This document shows positions 26,586 through 33,863 of a DNA stretch of 37,391 nt, in pieces. The stretch is taken from assembly GCF_002204795.1 (NCBI RefSeq), contig NZ_NIXO01000059.1, forward strand, positions 1-37,391, written 5' to 3'. The position numbers were made by a program, and so were the translations under genes. The notes below the pieces were generated by a model, which saw only the letters and a list, made by a program, of their open reading frames with translations, was not told the origin of the DNA and made no database searches. The DNA comes from Pseudomonas sp. K2I15 (lineage in GTDB: Bacteria; Pseudomonadota; Gammaproteobacteria; Pseudomonadales; Pseudomonadaceae). Every line of letters starts with the position of its first letter. The first letter of the stretch is position 1.

Positions 26586-27326
26586 TCAGCTCATCGCCAG
26601 GACGCGGGTCATGGCCTGGTCGTCTTCTTTGGCGCTGTTCATCATCTTGATGTGCAATTCGAACTGCTTGGAAAGCGCCAGTACCGCCGTCATTTCTTCG
26701 ACGGCATTCACGTTGCTCGACTGCAGGAAGCCCGACGTCAGTTTGACGGTGGCATCGGCTTGGGCCGGCTGGCCATCCTTGGTGTGGATGGTGCCGTCCA
26801 GGCCCTTGGTCATGTTCTTGAGGTCGGGCTGGACCAGCTTGATCCGGTCCACTTCAGCCATCACCCGCGGGCCTTCGCCCATGGCGCGGATGCTGATGGT
26901 GCCGTCTTGGCCGACTTCGATCTGCTGCTGGGGCGGCACGGCAATCGGGCCACCGTTGCCCATGATCGGCATACCGTTGCCGGCCCGCAGCACGCCCAAC
27001 GCATCAACGTTCATGCTGGCGCTGCGCACGTAGGACTCGCCGCCATCGGGGTTTTGCACGGCCATCCAGCCGTCGCCGCTGACGGCCACGTCGAGGTCAC
27101 GGCCGGTTTCAATCATGGCGCCGGGGGAAAAGTCCGTGCCTGGGCGCTCGGTCAGGGCAAAGGCCCGCGCCGGAAAGCTGTCACCGAACACCGGCATCGA
27201 GCGCGCCTGCTCCAGGTCACGCTGGAAACCATTGGTGGAAACGTTCGCCAAGTTGTTGGCGTGGGCCTTCTGCGCCAGTGCATTCTGGCTGGCGCCGGTC
27301 ATTGCCACATAAAGGTACTTATCCAC
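26586..27326 (-). CDS. flgF: FlgF proximal rod protein
   Basis: 246 residues starting at GTG (27326) as MDKYLYVAMTGASQNALAQKAHANNLANVSTNGFQRD. GAGG lies seven bases upstream. A longer frame to 27362 would add 12 residues (MGGKRPSERGKS) with no support. The rod-family N-terminal motif and the C-terminal LSKQFELHIKMMNSAKEDDQAMTRVL identify FlgF. It heads the flgFGHIJKL operon and has its own candidate sigma54 promoter. Confidence 0.95.
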   Translation of the reverse strand: MDKYLYVAMTGASQNALAQKAHANNLANVSTNGFQRDLEQARSMPVFGDSFPARAFALTERPGTDFSPGAMIETGRDLDVAVSGDGWMAVQNPDGGESYVRSASMNVDALGVLRAGNGMPIMGNGGPIAVPPQQQIEVGQDGTISIRAMGEGPRVMAEVDRIKLVQPDLKNMTKGLDGTIHTKDGQPAQADATVKLTSGFLQSSNVNAVEEMTAVLALSKQFELHIKMMNSAKEDDQAMTRVLAMS

Positions 27327-27382
27327 GCTCTTTCCTCTTTCTGACGGACGCTTGCCGCCCACCGCTGTACTAATGAGGCTTA

Positions 27383-27398
27383 AGCAATTTGCGAACCA
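27383..27398 (-). promoter_or_regulatory. Candidate sigma54 promoter of flgF operon
   Basis: The minus strand reads TGGTTCGCAAATTGCT. GG and GC are ten bases apart and the -12 box TTGCT is perfect, but CA of the -24 box is TT. The predicted start is about 45 bases before the flgF GTG. In P. aeruginosa this operon is FleR-dependent. Confidence 0.65.
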
Positions 27399-27486
27399 AC
27401 TTTTTGAAAAGAGGAAAAGTCCAGGCGGGGCGGGGGTTTGCGGATCGAGTTGCGGAATCGGGGGCGCGCTGAGAGTCGAAAAAACG

Positions 27487-27523
27487 GCGGACTTATGCCG
27501 CTTACGGCAAGCCCGCTCCCACA
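27487..27523. repeat. Degenerate REP-type hairpin after phhR
   Basis: GCGGACTT (27487-27494) and AAGCCCGC (27509-27516) pair with one mismatch around an inner GCCG/CGGC stem. CTCCCACA follows, the same tail as the other REPs here. It begins just beyond the phhR stop, between phhR and the flgF promoter, and may stop phhR transcription. Confidence 0.65.
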
Positions 27524-27526
27524 GTT

Positions 27527-29092
27527 TTAACCGCGTTCGGCCTTGAGCACTTTGTAGTCCCGCAGTTTGTTGGCAATGGTGGTATGGGAAACGCCCAGCC
27601 GCTTGCCCAATAGCCGGCTGCTGGGATGCTCGGCATACAACTGTTCCAGCACCGCCTTCTCGAAGCGCCCGACAATCGCTTCCAACCCACCTTCCAGGGA
27701 AAAATCCCCCAGCGGCTGGCGCACGCCATAGTCCGGCAAGCGAATATGCTCGGCCTTGACCGTACCGCCTTCACACAGCGAGACCGCCTGGAACAGCACG
27801 TTCTCCAACTGCCGCACGTTTCCCGGCCAGTGGTAATGGTTGAGCCGATCCATCGCCCCCGGCGCAAGCTTGGGCAGCGGGCAGCCAATTTGCCGGCTGG
27901 CCTGATCCAGAAAGTGCTCCACCAGCGGCGGCAAACCATCAAGGCACTCGCGCAGTGGTGGGATATGCAGCGAGAGCACATTGAGACGATGGTAAAGGTC
28001 CTGGCGGAATTCGCCCCGGGCGCAGAGCTCGGAAAGGTCCACCTGCGTCGCGCAGATCACCCGCACATCCAGGTACACCTCTTCATCACTGCCTACGCGG
28101 CGAAAGCAGCCGTCCTGCAAAAAACGCAGCAGCTTCACCTGCAACCGCGCACTCATTTCCCCGACACCATCGAGAAACAACGTGCCGCCTGCCGTCAGCT
28201 CCAGCAGCCCCAACTTGCCCTCCGCCCTCGCCCCTTCAAAGGCGCCGGGGCCATAACCAAACAACTCGGTCTCAGCCATGGACTCCGGCAAACCGGCGCA
28301 GTTGAGCGCCATCAACGGCGACTGCCCGCGCGGGCTGGCCAAGTGGCAAGCGCGGGCCAGCAACTCTTTGCCGGTGCCGGTTTCGCCTTCTATTAATAGA
28401 GGCGCATCCAACGGCGCCATGCGCCGGGCTTCACGCACTACCGCGGCCATCACCTTGGAGCTTTGGAAGATGCTGTCGAAGCCCCGCAACTCTTGCTTGC
28501 GCACGTTGTAGATACGCTCGCCGACACGGTCGGCGCGGTGCAGGGTCAGCACGGCGCCGGCCATGGCTTCGCTGTCGTCGTGTTCGGAGGATTGCAGCGG
28601 GGCGATATCGGCGAGGAATACGTCGCCCTTGACCTTGACCCGCAGGCCATTGATCCGCGATTTACTGGCGCGTACCAGTTCCGGCAAATCGAAATCTTCG
28701 GCATAACGCGACAACGGAATGCCCGGCACCTCATCCACGCGCACCCCGAGCAACTGCGCGGCCGCACGGTTGGCGGCGACGATGGAGCCGCCCATGTCGA
28801 TGGACAGCACCGGAAACTCCAGGGCGCCCAGCAGTGCATTGAGCTCCATATGCCGACGCTCGCTGGGCATCAACCCTACCCGCTTGACGCCAAATACCCC
28901 GGCAATCGCTTCGAACTGCGGGCGCAGCGCCTGGAATTGCATGTTCACCAGGTTCGGGCAGTACAGGTAAATGGCGTTGCCGTGCTCGCCGCCGACCTCG
29001 CCCTTGGCGACGTTCACGCCGTACTCCACCAGCAGGTTGAGGATGTCCCGCAGGATGCCGATGCGGTTCTGGCAATGCACTTTGATACGCAT
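27527..29092 (-). CDS. phhR: PhhR, TyrR-family regulator of phenylalanine catabolism
   Basis: 521 residues. An ACT domain (1-70), a PAS domain (about 80-145), an AAA+ domain (about 206-430) and a Fis/TyrR-type helix-turn-helix (about 485-521, RLLGKRLGVSHTTIANKL). Walker A is intact (GETGTGKE, 236-243). The sigma54-contact loop reads GAFEGA (283-288) and Walker B reads FLDGVGEM, with Gly309 where glutamate is normal. Both fit a regulator that works with sigma70, as reported for PhhR/TyrR. It activates the divergent phhABC genes with phenylalanine or tyrosine. Upstream of the ATG I see no purine-rich ribosome site. Confidence 0.95.
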   Translation of the reverse strand: MRIKVHCQNRIGILRDILNLLVEYGVNVAKGEVGGEHGNAIYLYCPNLVNMQFQALRPQFEAIAGVFGVKRVGLMPSERRHMELNALLGALEFPVLSIDMGGSIVAANRAAAQLLGVRVDEVPGIPLSRYAEDFDLPELVRASKSRINGLRVKVKGDVFLADIAPLQSSEHDDSEAMAGAVLTLHRADRVGERIYNVRKQELRGFDSIFQSSKVMAAVVREARRMAPLDAPLLIEGETGTGKELLARACHLASPRGQSPLMALNCAGLPESMAETELFGYGPGAFEGARAEGKLGLLELTAGGTLFLDGVGEMSARLQVKLLRFLQDGCFRRVGSDEEVYLDVRVICATQVDLSELCARGEFRQDLYHRLNVLSLHIPPLRECLDGLPPLVEHFLDQASRQIGCPLPKLAPGAMDRLNHYHWPGNVRQLENVLFQAVSLCEGGTVKAEHIRLPDYGVRQPLGDFSLEGGLEAIVGRFEKAVLEQLYAEHPSSRLLGKRLGVSHTTIANKLRDYKVLKAERG

Positions 29093-29143
29093 GAGAGGGC
29101 CCGAAGAGGTAGAGGCGCTGCGGTTTTTTGCCGCTGGGCGCAG

Positions 29144-29160
29144 ATAATCGTCAAGATTAT
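29144..29160. promoter_or_regulatory. Inverted repeat ATAATC-N5-GATTAT upstream of phhR
   Basis: Perfect 6-base arms start about 50 bases before the phhR ATG, within the 266-base divergent phhR-phhA spacer. It is a possible operator for phhR. It does not match the TyrR/PhhR box consensus. Confidence 0.35.
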
Positions 29161-29221
29161 GTGACAGCCATGAGGCGATTCACACCCAAAATACGCCCCA
29201 TGCAGAACAAATCGGCTCATC

Positions 29222-29239
29222 CGTAACGAAAACTTTACG
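29222..29239 (+). promoter_or_regulatory. Candidate PhhR (TyrR-type) box upstream of phhA
   Basis: CGTAAC-GAAAAC-TTTACG fits the TGTAAA-N6-TTTACA layout, with GTAA and TTTAC preserved. It lies 120 bases upstream of the phhA start in the divergent spacer. A weaker GGTAAC-N6-TACAGA follows at 29246. The role is inferred from position and consensus. Confidence 0.55.
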
Positions 29240-29358
29240 AACGTTGGTAACTTTTCCTACAGAGCAGTGGCAACCGAGGATGGCTTCCTGGCTCAGGCGG
29301 CGTATCAATAGGCTCATCGCAGGACATAACAAGAACGAATGCCTAGCAGGAGAGCAGT

Positions 29359-30150
29359 ATGAAGCAGACGCAGTACGTGGCCCGCGAGCCCGACGCGAAC
29401 GGTTTTATCGACTACCCGCCCGAAGAACACGCGGTGTGGAACACCCTGATCACGCGCCAACTGAAAGTGATCGAGGGCCGCGCCTGCCAGGAATACCTGG
29501 ACGGCATCGACAAGCTCGGCCTGCCCCACGACCGCATTCCGCAACTGGCGGAAATCAACAAAGTGCTGGCCGAAACCACCGGCTGGCAAGTCGCACGGGT
29601 ACCGGCGCTGATCCCCTTCCAGACCTTTTTTGAACTGCTCGCCAACAAGCAGTTTCCGGTGGCGACGTTTATTCGTACCCGTGAAGAGCTGGATTACCTG
29701 CAAGAACCGGACATTTTTCACGAGATCTTCGGCCACTGCCCACTGCTGACCAACCCCTGGTTCGCCGAATTTACCCACACCTACGGCAAGCTCGGCCTGG
29801 CCGCCACCAAGGAACAGCGCGTGTACCTGGCGCGCCTGTACTGGATGACCATCGAGTTCGGCCTGGTGGACACGCCGCAAGGCCGGCGCATCTACGGTGG
29901 CGGCATTCTGTCTTCGCCCAAAGAGACGGTGTATAGCCTCTCGGACGAGCCCGAGCACCAAACCTTCGACCCGCTGGAAGCGATGCGCACGCCGTACCGC
30001 ATCGACATCCTGCAACCGCTGTACTTCGCCGTGCCCAACCTCAAGCGCCTGTTCGAAGTGGCGCAGGAAGACATCATGGGCATGGTCGAACGCGGTATGC
30101 AGTTGGGCCTGCATGCACCGAAATTCCCGCCCAAGCCAAAAGCTGCTTGA
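29359..30150 (+). CDS. phhA: PhhA phenylalanine 4-monooxygenase
   Basis: 263 residues, the single-domain bacterial form without the regulatory ACT domain of animal enzymes. The iron ligands are His121 and His126 (FHEIFGHCPLL) and Glu166 (YWMTIEFGLV). It converts phenylalanine to tyrosine with tetrahydropterin and oxygen. GGAGA precedes the ATG by five bases. It is first of phhABC, divergent from its activator gene phhR. Confidence 0.98.
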   Translation: MKQTQYVAREPDANGFIDYPPEEHAVWNTLITRQLKVIEGRACQEYLDGIDKLGLPHDRIPQLAEINKVLAETTGWQVARVPALIPFQTFFELLANKQFPVATFIRTREELDYLQEPDIFHEIFGHCPLLTNPWFAEFTHTYGKLGLAATKEQRVYLARLYWMTIEFGLVDTPQGRRIYGGGILSSPKETVYSLSDEPEHQTFDPLEAMRTPYRIDILQPLYFAVPNLKRLFEVAQEDIMGMVERGMQLGLHAPKFPPKPKAA

Positions 30151-30255
30151 ACCGCGTCTTTCAGGGCCAGGTGAGTCTGTTCCCTGGCCCCGCGTTGCTT
30201 TAGGGTGACGCCACTGACGACCGTTTTCCACACACTCGATTTCAGGAATCCCCAC

Positions 30256-30612
30256 ATGACCACGTTGAACCAAGCCCACTGCGAAGCCTGCCGCGCCGAC
30301 GCCCCGCAAGTCAGCGACGAAGAGTTGCCAGTGCTGATCAAGCAGATCCCCGACTGGAACATCGAAGTACGCGATGGCGTGATGCAGCTGGAAAAGGTCT
30401 TCCTGTTCAAGAATTTCAAATTTGCCCTGGCCTTCACCAACGCCGTGGGCGTGATCGCCGAAGCTGAAGGCCACCACCCGGGCCTGCTCACCGAATGGGG
30501 CAAAGTCACCGTGACCTGGTGGAGCCACTCCATCAAGGGCCTGCACCGCAACGACTTCATCATGGCCGCGCGCACCGACGAAGTGGCAAAGGATGCCGAG
30601 GGCCGCAAGTAA
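30256..30612 (+). CDS. phhB: PhhB pterin-4a-carbinolamine dehydratase
   Basis: 118 residues from the ATG at 30256, preceded by AGGA. The frame opens earlier (30205), but the extra 17 residues have no ribosome site. The catalytic histidines are His73, His74 (AEGHHPG) and His91 (TWWSH). It regenerates the pterin cofactor after each PhhA turnover. Its stop TAA overlaps the phhC start by one base (TAATG). Confidence 0.97.
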   Translation: MTTLNQAHCEACRADAPQVSDEELPVLIKQIPDWNIEVRDGVMQLEKVFLFKNFKFALAFTNAVGVIAEAEGHHPGLLTEWGKVTVTWWSHSIKGLHRNDFIMAARTDEVAKDAEGRK

Positions 30613-31808
30613 TGCATTTTGACGCGATTGGCCGGGTGCCCGGGGACCCGATCCTCGGGCTGATGGAGTTGTATGCCCAGGACCCCAACCCGAACAAATT
30701 CGACCTCGGCGTGGGCGTGTACAAGGACGACCAAGGCCTGACGCCGATTCCGCATTCGGTGAAGCTGGCCGAGCAACGCCTGGTGGAGCAACAAACCACC
30801 AAGACCTACATTGGCGGCCACGGCAATGCCGCGTTCGGCACGTTGATCTCTGAGCTGGTCCTAGGCGCCGGCTCGCCGCTGCTGAGCGCACGCCGCGCCG
30901 GTGCCACCCAGACGCCTGGCGGCACCGGCGCGCTGCGCTTGAGCGCCGACTTTATCGCCCACAGCCTGCCCGGCCGTGGCGTGTGGCTGAGCAACCCGAC
31001 CTGGCCGATCCACGAAACCATCTTCGCCAAGGCCGGCCTCAAGGTCAGCCATTACCCGTATGTGGGCAGCGACAACCGCCTGGATGTGGCGGCGATGCTG
31101 GCCACGCTGTCCACGGTGCCAAAGGGCGATGTGGTGCTGCTGCATGCCTGCTGCCATAACCCGACCGGTTTTGACTTGTCCAAGGATGACTGGCGCCAGG
31201 TGCTGAAGATCGTGCAAGAGCGCGAGTTGCTGCCACTGATCGACTTTGCGTATCAGGGTTTTGGCGACGGCCTGGAGCAGGACGCGTGGGCGGTGCGGCT
31301 GTTTGCGTCTGAGCTGCCTGAAGTGCTGATCACCAGCTCTTGCTCGAAGAACTTTGGTTTGTACAGCGACCGTGTGGGCGCGTTGATTGTGTGTGCGACG
31401 AATGCCGAGAAGCTGACGGATGTGCGCAGCCAACTGGCGTTTATTGCGCGTAATTTGTGGTCGACGCCGCCGGACCATGGAGCTGCGGTGGTGGCGACCA
31501 TTCTCGGTGATGCCGAGCTGAAACAGCGCTGGGCCGGGGAAGTTGAAGCGATGCGTGCGCGGATTGCGCAGTTGCGTTCCGGGCTGGTGGAAGCGTTGGC
31601 GCCCCATGGGTTGTCGGAGCGGTTTGCGCATATCGGGGCGCAACGCGGGATGTTTTCCTATACCGGGCTGAGTGCCTCGCAAGTGCAACGACTGCGGGAG
31701 AAGCACAGCGTGTATATGGTCAACTCCGGGCGTGCGAACGTGGCGGGGATTGATGCGACGCGGTTGACGCTGCTGGCTGAAGCGATCGCGGATGTCTCCA
31801 ATACCTAA
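30612..31808 (+). CDS. phhC: PhhC aromatic amino acid aminotransferase
   Basis: 398 residues, class I PLP aminotransferase. The PLP lysine is Lys246 (TSSCSKNFGLYSDRVG). Asn183 (CHNPTG), Asp211 and Tyr214 (DFAYQGFG) and the substrate arginine (NSGRANVAG) are present. It transaminates tyrosine and phenylalanine. The start is the ATG overlapping the phhB stop, which points to translational coupling. A longer frame back to 30495 overlaps phhB and is rejected. The REP palindrome downstream probably ends or stabilises the transcript. Confidence 0.96.
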   Translation: MHFDAIGRVPGDPILGLMELYAQDPNPNKFDLGVGVYKDDQGLTPIPHSVKLAEQRLVEQQTTKTYIGGHGNAAFGTLISELVLGAGSPLLSARRAGATQTPGGTGALRLSADFIAHSLPGRGVWLSNPTWPIHETIFAKAGLKVSHYPYVGSDNRLDVAAMLATLSTVPKGDVVLLHACCHNPTGFDLSKDDWRQVLKIVQERELLPLIDFAYQGFGDGLEQDAWAVRLFASELPEVLITSSCSKNFGLYSDRVGALIVCATNAEKLTDVRSQLAFIARNLWSTPPDHGAAVVATILGDAELKQRWAGEVEAMRARIAQLRSGLVEALAPHGLSERFAHIGAQRGMFSYTGLSASQVQRLREKHSVYMVNSGRANVAGIDATRLTLLAEAIADVSNT

Positions 31809-31817
31809 TTGAAGAAA

Positions 31818-31916
31818 CCGGATCAAGACACAAGCGGGCTTGCTCGCGAATGCGGTGGGTCAGTCGCCATATGTACAGACTGACCCACCGCATTCGCGAG
31901 CAAGCCCGCTCCCACA
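31818..31916. repeat. REP pair, 33-bp perfect arms
   Basis: AGCGGGCTTGCTCGCGAATG... (31833-31865) and its exact reverse complement (31878-31910) flank a 12-base loop. CCGGATCAAGACACA in front duplicates the flank of the REP at 106. It lies between the convergent phhC and metallophosphoesterase genes, where it can act as a strong bidirectional stem. Confidence 0.92.
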
Positions 31917-31947
31917 TTTAGGCCGAGTGAGCCTGTGGGGTTGAGGC

Positions 31948-32757
31948 TCAGCCCGCGACCATCTCGGCCTTGAGCTGCGCTTCTTTCGCCTGGGCATCCG
32001 CCAACCGATACAACTCGATATGCCCGTCCCAGTGCTCGATCAACGCCGTGCACGACTCCACCCAATCCCCGCAATTGAGGTAGTCCACCTCGCCCACCTT
32101 GCGAATCTCCGCATGGTGAATATGCCCGCACACCACGCCGTGCAATTCGCGCTTGGTCACCTCGTGGGCAATCGCTTCTTCAAAATCACTGATAAAGCTG
32201 ACCGCCGTCTTGACCTTGTGCTTGAGGTAGGCCGACAGCGACCAATAGCCGTAGCCATATCGCGCCCGCCAGTGGTTCAGCCAGCGGTTGAGCGTGAGGG
32301 TGAACTCGTAGGCCGAATCACCAAGGAACGCCAGCCAGCGGTGATAACGGGTGATCACGTCGAACTGGTCACCATGAATCACGAGCAAATGCCGGCCATC
32401 GGCAGTCACGTGCACCGCCTCGTCCACCAACTGGATATTGCCGAGGATCAGCTTCGAATACCGCCGCAGAAACTCATCATGGTTACCCGTGACGTAGATC
32501 ACCTCGGTGCCGCGCTTGCTCATGGTCAGCAGGCGGCGGATCACGTTGGTGTGGGCCTGGGGCCAATACATGCCGCTGCGCAGTTTCCAGCCGTCGATGA
32601 TATCGCCGACCAGGTAGACCTTGTCGGCGTGGTAGCCCTTGAGGAAGTGTGAGAGGTGTTCGGCCTGGCAATCCCGGGTGCCCAAATGCACATCGGAAAT
32701 CCACAGGGTACGCACGCGTTGCTTGCGGCTGGGTTTGGCGAGTTCGGCGCTGGTCAT
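31948..32757 (-). CDS. LpxH-type metallophosphoesterase
   Basis: 269 residues from the ATG at 32757 (MTSAELAKPSRKQRVRTLWISDVHLG). GAGG lies seven bases upstream, while the ATG at 32763 is only one base from that site. The metallophosphoesterase motifs are all present: DVH (22-24), GD (51-52), GNHD (91-94), HGD (128-130) and GHIHH (211-215). It belongs to the COG2908 family that includes UDP-2,3-diacylglucosamine diphosphatase LpxH of lipid A synthesis. It is longer than typical LpxH (about 240) and is probably a paralogue whose substrate is not certain. It is monocistronic and divergent from the AraC gene. Confidence 0.85.
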   Translation of the reverse strand: MTSAELAKPSRKQRVRTLWISDVHLGTRDCQAEHLSHFLKGYHADKVYLVGDIIDGWKLRSGMYWPQAHTNVIRRLLTMSKRGTEVIYVTGNHDEFLRRYSKLILGNIQLVDEAVHVTADGRHLLVIHGDQFDVITRYHRWLAFLGDSAYEFTLTLNRWLNHWRARYGYGYWSLSAYLKHKVKTAVSFISDFEEAIAHEVTKRELHGVVCGHIHHAEIRKVGEVDYLNCGDWVESCTALIEHWDGHIELYRLADAQAKEAQLKAEMVAG

Positions 32758-32845
32758 GGGCATGCCTCACGGGGTTTTCGCGAGCTTGCGCCCATGGGGT
32801 TAATAGCCCATGACAGTGTTGCGTCAGTCTGATGACAGCGCCCAC

Positions 32846-32874
32846 GGCTTGCGAAGCGATGTAAACTGCAAGCC
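32846..32874. promoter_or_regulatory. Dyad GGCTTGC-N15-GCAAGCC before the AraC gene
   Basis: Perfect 7-base arms (32846-32852 and 32868-32874) end 16 bases before the ATG of the AraC-family gene, in the 133-base divergent spacer. It may be an operator or a leader hairpin just upstream of the AGGAG ribosome site (32879-32883). Confidence 0.4.
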
Positions 32875-32890
32875 AGCCCAGGAGACTGCG

Positions 32891-33658
32891 ATGAGACCCA
32901 ACCTCACGCTACGCCACTACGTCGAAGAGCCCATCGCCCACAGCCACGACCACGCGCAGCTGGTGTTTGGCCTGTCCGGGCATCTGGACTTCGAGGTGGA
33001 TGGCCGTGGCAGCCAGGTGCAGCACAGCAGCGTGATGGTGCTGCCCTACGCCGCCCACCACGCGTGCATCAGTCGCGATGGCAGCCGCTGCCTGGTGCTG
33101 GACGTGCCCGATGAGCACTGGCTGGCGCAGTCCCTGGGCGAGCATGCCGACGCCAGCCGCCGTTTGCTCGACCAGCCCGCACACCTGACCCTCGACAATC
33201 GCCAAAGCCAACTGGTGCAGTGGCTGGCGAGCAGCCCGGTGGACGACCCGCTGATCGCCCAGCAAGGCGCCGTGTTGCTGCTGGCCAGCCTCAATCTCGC
33301 ACAGCCGCTGGCGGGCAAGCGTCTGCCGTATGCTGCGTTCGATGCGCATATCCAGCGGCACGCCGCGCACCCACTGCAAGTGGCAGACCTGGCGAAGCTC
33401 GCCGACCTGTCCGTCGCCCGCCTGCATGCGCGGTTTATGGCGGAATGCGGGCAGACGCCGATGGACTACATCCGCACCCGGCGTTTGCAGATGGCTCGCG
33501 GCCTGTTGTGCGACAGCCAGTTGCCCATCGGCGAGATTGCCGCGCGGGTTGGCTATGGTTCACAAAGTGCCTTTGCTGCGGCGATGTTGCGGGAGTTTGG
33601 CCTCTCGCCCCGAGCCTTCAGACGAGCACCGTCCAGTGTGGGAGCTGTCGAGCCTTAG
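32891..33658 (+). CDS. AraC-family transcriptional regulator
   Basis: 255 residues from the ATG at 32891 (MRPNLTLRHYVEEPIAHSHDHAQLVFGLSG), with AGGAG six bases upstream. An N-terminal cupin-like sensing domain (HSHDHAQLVFGLSGHLDFEVDG...) is followed by a C-terminal double helix-turn-helix (about 165-247; LADLSVARLHARFMAECGQTPMDYIRTRRLQMA and IGEIAARVGYGSQSAFAAAMLREFGLSPRAFRR). The last residues (SVGAVEP) and the stop come from the repeat element beginning at 33637. A DMT transporter lies downstream on the same strand and may be its target. Ligand unknown. Confidence 0.9.
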   Translation: MRPNLTLRHYVEEPIAHSHDHAQLVFGLSGHLDFEVDGRGSQVQHSSVMVLPYAAHHACISRDGSRCLVLDVPDEHWLAQSLGEHADASRRLLDQPAHLTLDNRQSQLVQWLASSPVDDPLIAQQGAVLLLASLNLAQPLAGKRLPYAAFDAHIQRHAAHPLQVADLAKLADLSVARLHARFMAECGQTPMDYIRTRRLQMARGLLCDSQLPIGEIAARVGYGSQSAFAAAMLREFGLSPRAFRRAPSSVGAVEP

Positions 33659-33743
33659 CGAGGCGGCGATGCAGGCGCAGCGGTCCAGCAGGCACACCGA
33701 GGCGATCCCTTCGCAGCCTCGCTAAGGCTCGACAGCTCCCACA
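33637..33743. repeat. Inverted repeat with 28-bp perfect arms at the AraC 3' end
   Basis: TGTGGGAGCTGTCGAGCCTTAGCGAGGC (33637-33664) has its exact complement at 33716-33743, around a 51-base centre. It is a palindromic element of a different sequence family from the GCGGGCTTGCTCGCG REPs. GAGCCTAAGCGAGGCG near 454-469 is similar. Its left arm encodes the end and stop codon of the AraC gene. Confidence 0.88.
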
Positions 33744-33830
33744 TTTGATCTGCGCTGCTTTTGGCGCAAGAGTCCTGCAACAAAATCCGCGAGCCCGCCG
33801 ACAGACGCAAACGCGTACAACCCTCTAGAC

Positions 33831-33863
33831 TGCGATCCTGTAAACCCGTTGTTAAGGATCGCA
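33831..33863 (+). promoter_or_regulatory. Hairpin covering the EamA ribosome binding site
   Basis: TGCGATCCT (33831-33839) and AGGATCGCA (33855-33863) are perfect 9-base arms with a 15-base loop. The right arm contains most of the AAGGA Shine-Dalgarno (33854-33858) and ends directly at the ATG (33864). As RNA it would bury the ribosome site. As DNA it could be an operator. Confidence 0.55.

Noticed and set aside
30495..30611. Longer start for phhC inside phhB
   Set aside because: It would overlap phhB by over 110 bases and adds residues unlike aminotransferases. The ATG at 30612 gives the normal N-terminus.
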